From: Rhizobium etli 8C-3
GTDB lineage: Bacteria > Pseudomonadota > Alphaproteobacteria > Rhizobiales > Rhizobiaceae
Reading direction: 5' to 3'
DNA: 64,000 bases
NCBI RefSeq assembly: GCF_001908375.1
Contig: NZ_CP017242.1
Coordinates: 366,632-430,631 of the forward strand
The position numbers and the translations under genes are program-made. The notes under the pieces are model-generated. The model saw only the letters and a list, made by a program, of their open reading frames with translations, was not told the origin of the DNA and did no database searches. Of this stretch, positions 62,605-64,000 are shown in pieces (the first letter of the stretch is position 1; every line of letters begins with the position of its first letter).

Positions 62605-62631
62605 AGTTTTAGAGGCCAAGAAAGGAAACGC

Positions 62632-62700
62632 TGCAAAAGAAAAAGGCCCCCTAAACGTTGCCGTCGTGGAAGCCTCTCTCTCTGTGTGACAACTAGAGAA
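62632..62700 (-). ncRNA. repE: RepE-type antisense RNA locus (incompatibility region)
   Basis: The 191-bp repB-repC gap has the usual repABC incompatibility composition: GC-rich, stem-forming AAAAGGCCCCCTAAACGTTG, then GAAGCCTC, and no ORF. In this family a small counter-transcribed RNA from this gap represses repC. Exact ends cannot be told from sequence. Confidence 0.55.
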
Positions 62701-62785
62701 TCGCATTTCCCCGAATCCCAGTCAAGAGTCTTTGGCACCGTAATTTGGTGAGCAGGTTTCTTTTGCCTCTTTGAAGGTGAAGAAA

Positions 62786-64000
62786 ATGCAGATTGGAAGT
62801 GTGACGACGCCCTTTGGGCGGCGGCCGATGACGCTTGCCTTGGTGAGGCGGCAAATTGAGACGAGCGAGATCAAGCCAGGCAAGTCGGCCGACAAATGGA
62901 AGGTCTTTAGGGACGCCTCCGAAGCGAGAGAGTTGCTTGGATTGCAGGATCGCAGCCTAGCCGTCCTCGACGCACTCTTGAGCTTTTATCCAGACAACGA
63001 ATTGCGCCAAGACGCGCAGCTCATTGTTTTCCCATCCAACGCGCAATTGACACTTCGGGCGCACGGTATCGCCGGCGCTACGCTTAGGAGACATCTGGCT
63101 CTTCTCGTTGAGGCCGGACTGATCGTTCGTAAGGACAGCGCGAATGGGAAGCGCTACGCCCGGAAGGACAAGGCGGGTGCGATCGATAACGCATTCGGCT
63201 TTGATCTGTCACCGTTACTCATGAGAGCCGAGCAGCTCGCCATGATGGCGCAACAGGTCGTTGCCGATCGTTTAGCGCTCCGGCGGGCGAAGGAAAATTT
63301 GACAATTTGCCGCCGCGACGTCCGAAAGCTCATTTCGGCCGCGATCGAGGAAGGCGCGTCAGGGGACTGGGAGAACATCGAAGCAATCTACATCGGCCTC
63401 GTGAGTAAGATTCCTCGCTCGCCGACGCTCAGCGATGTCAATTCAATCCTGGACGAGATGGAACTCCTTCAGGGGGAGATCATCAACGTTCTGGAAATGC
63501 AGCAAAAAGGGGAAAATACTAGCACCAATGATGCTCAAAATGAGCGTCACATACAGAATTCAAAAACCGAATCCATCTATGAATTTGAACCTAGCTCTGA
63601 AAATGAGCGGGGCGCGAAGTCGGTGGATGATGATCGGCCGAAGCGGGAGCCGGTCCGTAATTTTCCGCTTGGCATGGTGCTGCGAGCCTGCGCAGGCATC
63701 TCGATGTATGGACCGAGCGGGGCCATCGGCAGTTGGCGCGACATGATGGCCGCGGCGATCGTCGTGCGGTCGATGCTGGGCGTCAGCCCGTCGGCCTATC
63801 AGGAGGCCTGCGAGGTGATGGGGCCGGAAAATGCGGCGACAGCGATCGCCTGCATCCTTGAGCGGAGTGGACATATCAATTCGCCGGGCGGCTATCTGCG
63901 TGACCTCACGCGCAAGGCGGAGCGGGGCGAATTTTCACTGGGGCCGGTGCTGATGGCGCTGCTAAGGGCTCAGGGACAAGGCGATAGAGCGGCCGGCTAG
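62786..64000 (+). CDS. repC: RepC replication initiator (404 aa)
   Basis: Start ATG 62786 (MQIGSVTTPFGRRPMTLALV) follows GAAGGTGAAG. RepC blocks are clear: DKWKVFRDASEARELLGLQD, RSLAVLDALLSFYPDNEL, FPSNAQLTLRAHGIAGATLR (HTH) and the C-terminal MYGPSGAIGSWRDMMAAAIV, ASAYQ-like SPSAYQEACEVMGPENAATA. It binds and opens the origin, which lies inside its own gene. The stop codon is the last base triplet of the window, so the gene is complete. Confidence 0.95.
   Translation: MQIGSVTTPFGRRPMTLALVRRQIETSEIKPGKSADKWKVFRDASEARELLGLQDRSLAVLDALLSFYPDNELRQDAQLIVFPSNAQLTLRAHGIAGATLRRHLALLVEAGLIVRKDSANGKRYARKDKAGAIDNAFGFDLSPLLMRAEQLAMMAQQVVADRLALRRAKENLTICRRDVRKLISAAIEEGASGDWENIEAIYIGLVSKIPRSPTLSDVNSILDEMELLQGEIINVLEMQQKGENTSTNDAQNERHIQNSKTESIYEFEPSSENERGAKSVDDDRPKREPVRNFPLGMVLRACAGISMYGPSGAIGSWRDMMAAAIVVRSMLGVSPSAYQEACEVMGPENAATAIACILERSGHINSPGGYLRDLTRKAERGEFSLGPVLMALLRAQGQGDRAAG
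63500..63600 (+). other. oriV: probable replication origin (oriV) inside repC
   Basis: This stretch is distinctly AT-rich (AAAAAGGGGAAAATACTAGC onward, then AATTCAAAAACCGAATCCAT) within an otherwise GC-rich gene. It encodes a poorly conserved linker of RepC. In repABC plasmids the origin maps to such an AT-rich segment of repC. Confidence 0.5.

Overview
The window reads as part of a large conjugative plasmid of a Rhizobiaceae bacterium (Rhizobium/Agrobacterium group). The signs are a repABC replicator, a Ti/pSym-type quorum-sensing-controlled tra/trb transfer system, a VirG-type response regulator with an upstream vir box, a protein with a VirB/D4-type C-terminal secretion tail, and alphaproteobacterial GC-rich coding throughout.

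Layout. (1) 1-11.7 kb is a decayed, vir-flavoured accessory region: pieces of a serine recombinase and IS5/IS427 transposases, a 514-codon candidate exported effector (4260-5804), a truncated TniQ protein, a broken ferredoxin-reductase-like gene, virG (8003-8728) translationally coupled to a broken di-haem cytochrome c peroxidase, an IS630 fragment, a DUF982 gene and a potassium-channel-like gene. No virA, virB, virC, virD or T-DNA genes are seen. (2) 11.7-22.7 kb is insertion-sequence rich. It has an intact IS66-family element with perfect 8-bp target duplications, two short-chain dehydrogenases, a decayed xanthine-dehydrogenase-like gene, a TetR gene cut by an IS6-family element, IS110 and IS66 debris, a GNAT acetyltransferase, a LuxR-type HTH protein and an integrase gene whose middle part is inverted. 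(3) 22.7-37.5 kb is an anti-restriction/plasmid-housekeeping region (ArdC, several DUF736 copies, Fic, WGR, small conserved proteins). A 7.5-kb RIT element (three overlapping tyrosine recombinases) has inserted precisely inside a DUF736 gene and carries a TOTE-type primase-helicase. A truncated group II intron is also here.

(4) 37.6-46.7 kb is the DNA-processing module: traC-traD-traG plus a thermonuclease-like gene on the minus strand, oriT, then traA-traF-traB-traH on the plus strand. (5) 46.7-49.5 kb holds a TacAT toxin-antitoxin pair, an XRE regulator, traM and traR. (6) 49.8-60.0 kb is the mating-pair formation operon, read leftwards as traI-trbB-C-D-E-J-K-L-F-G-H-I. (7) 60.3-64.0 kb is repA-repB-repC, reading rightwards and ending exactly at the window end.

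How it works together. TraI should make an acyl-homoserine lactone, TraR should respond to it and TraM should restrain TraR. A 15-bp sequence shared between the traC/traA gap and the traI/repA gap, with a related dyad just upstream of traI, is the best candidate for the TraR-binding tra box. It would link transfer genes, mating-pair genes and plasmid copy number, as known for Ti plasmids. The right-hand 27 kb looks intact; the left-hand 22 kb is a mosaic of decay.
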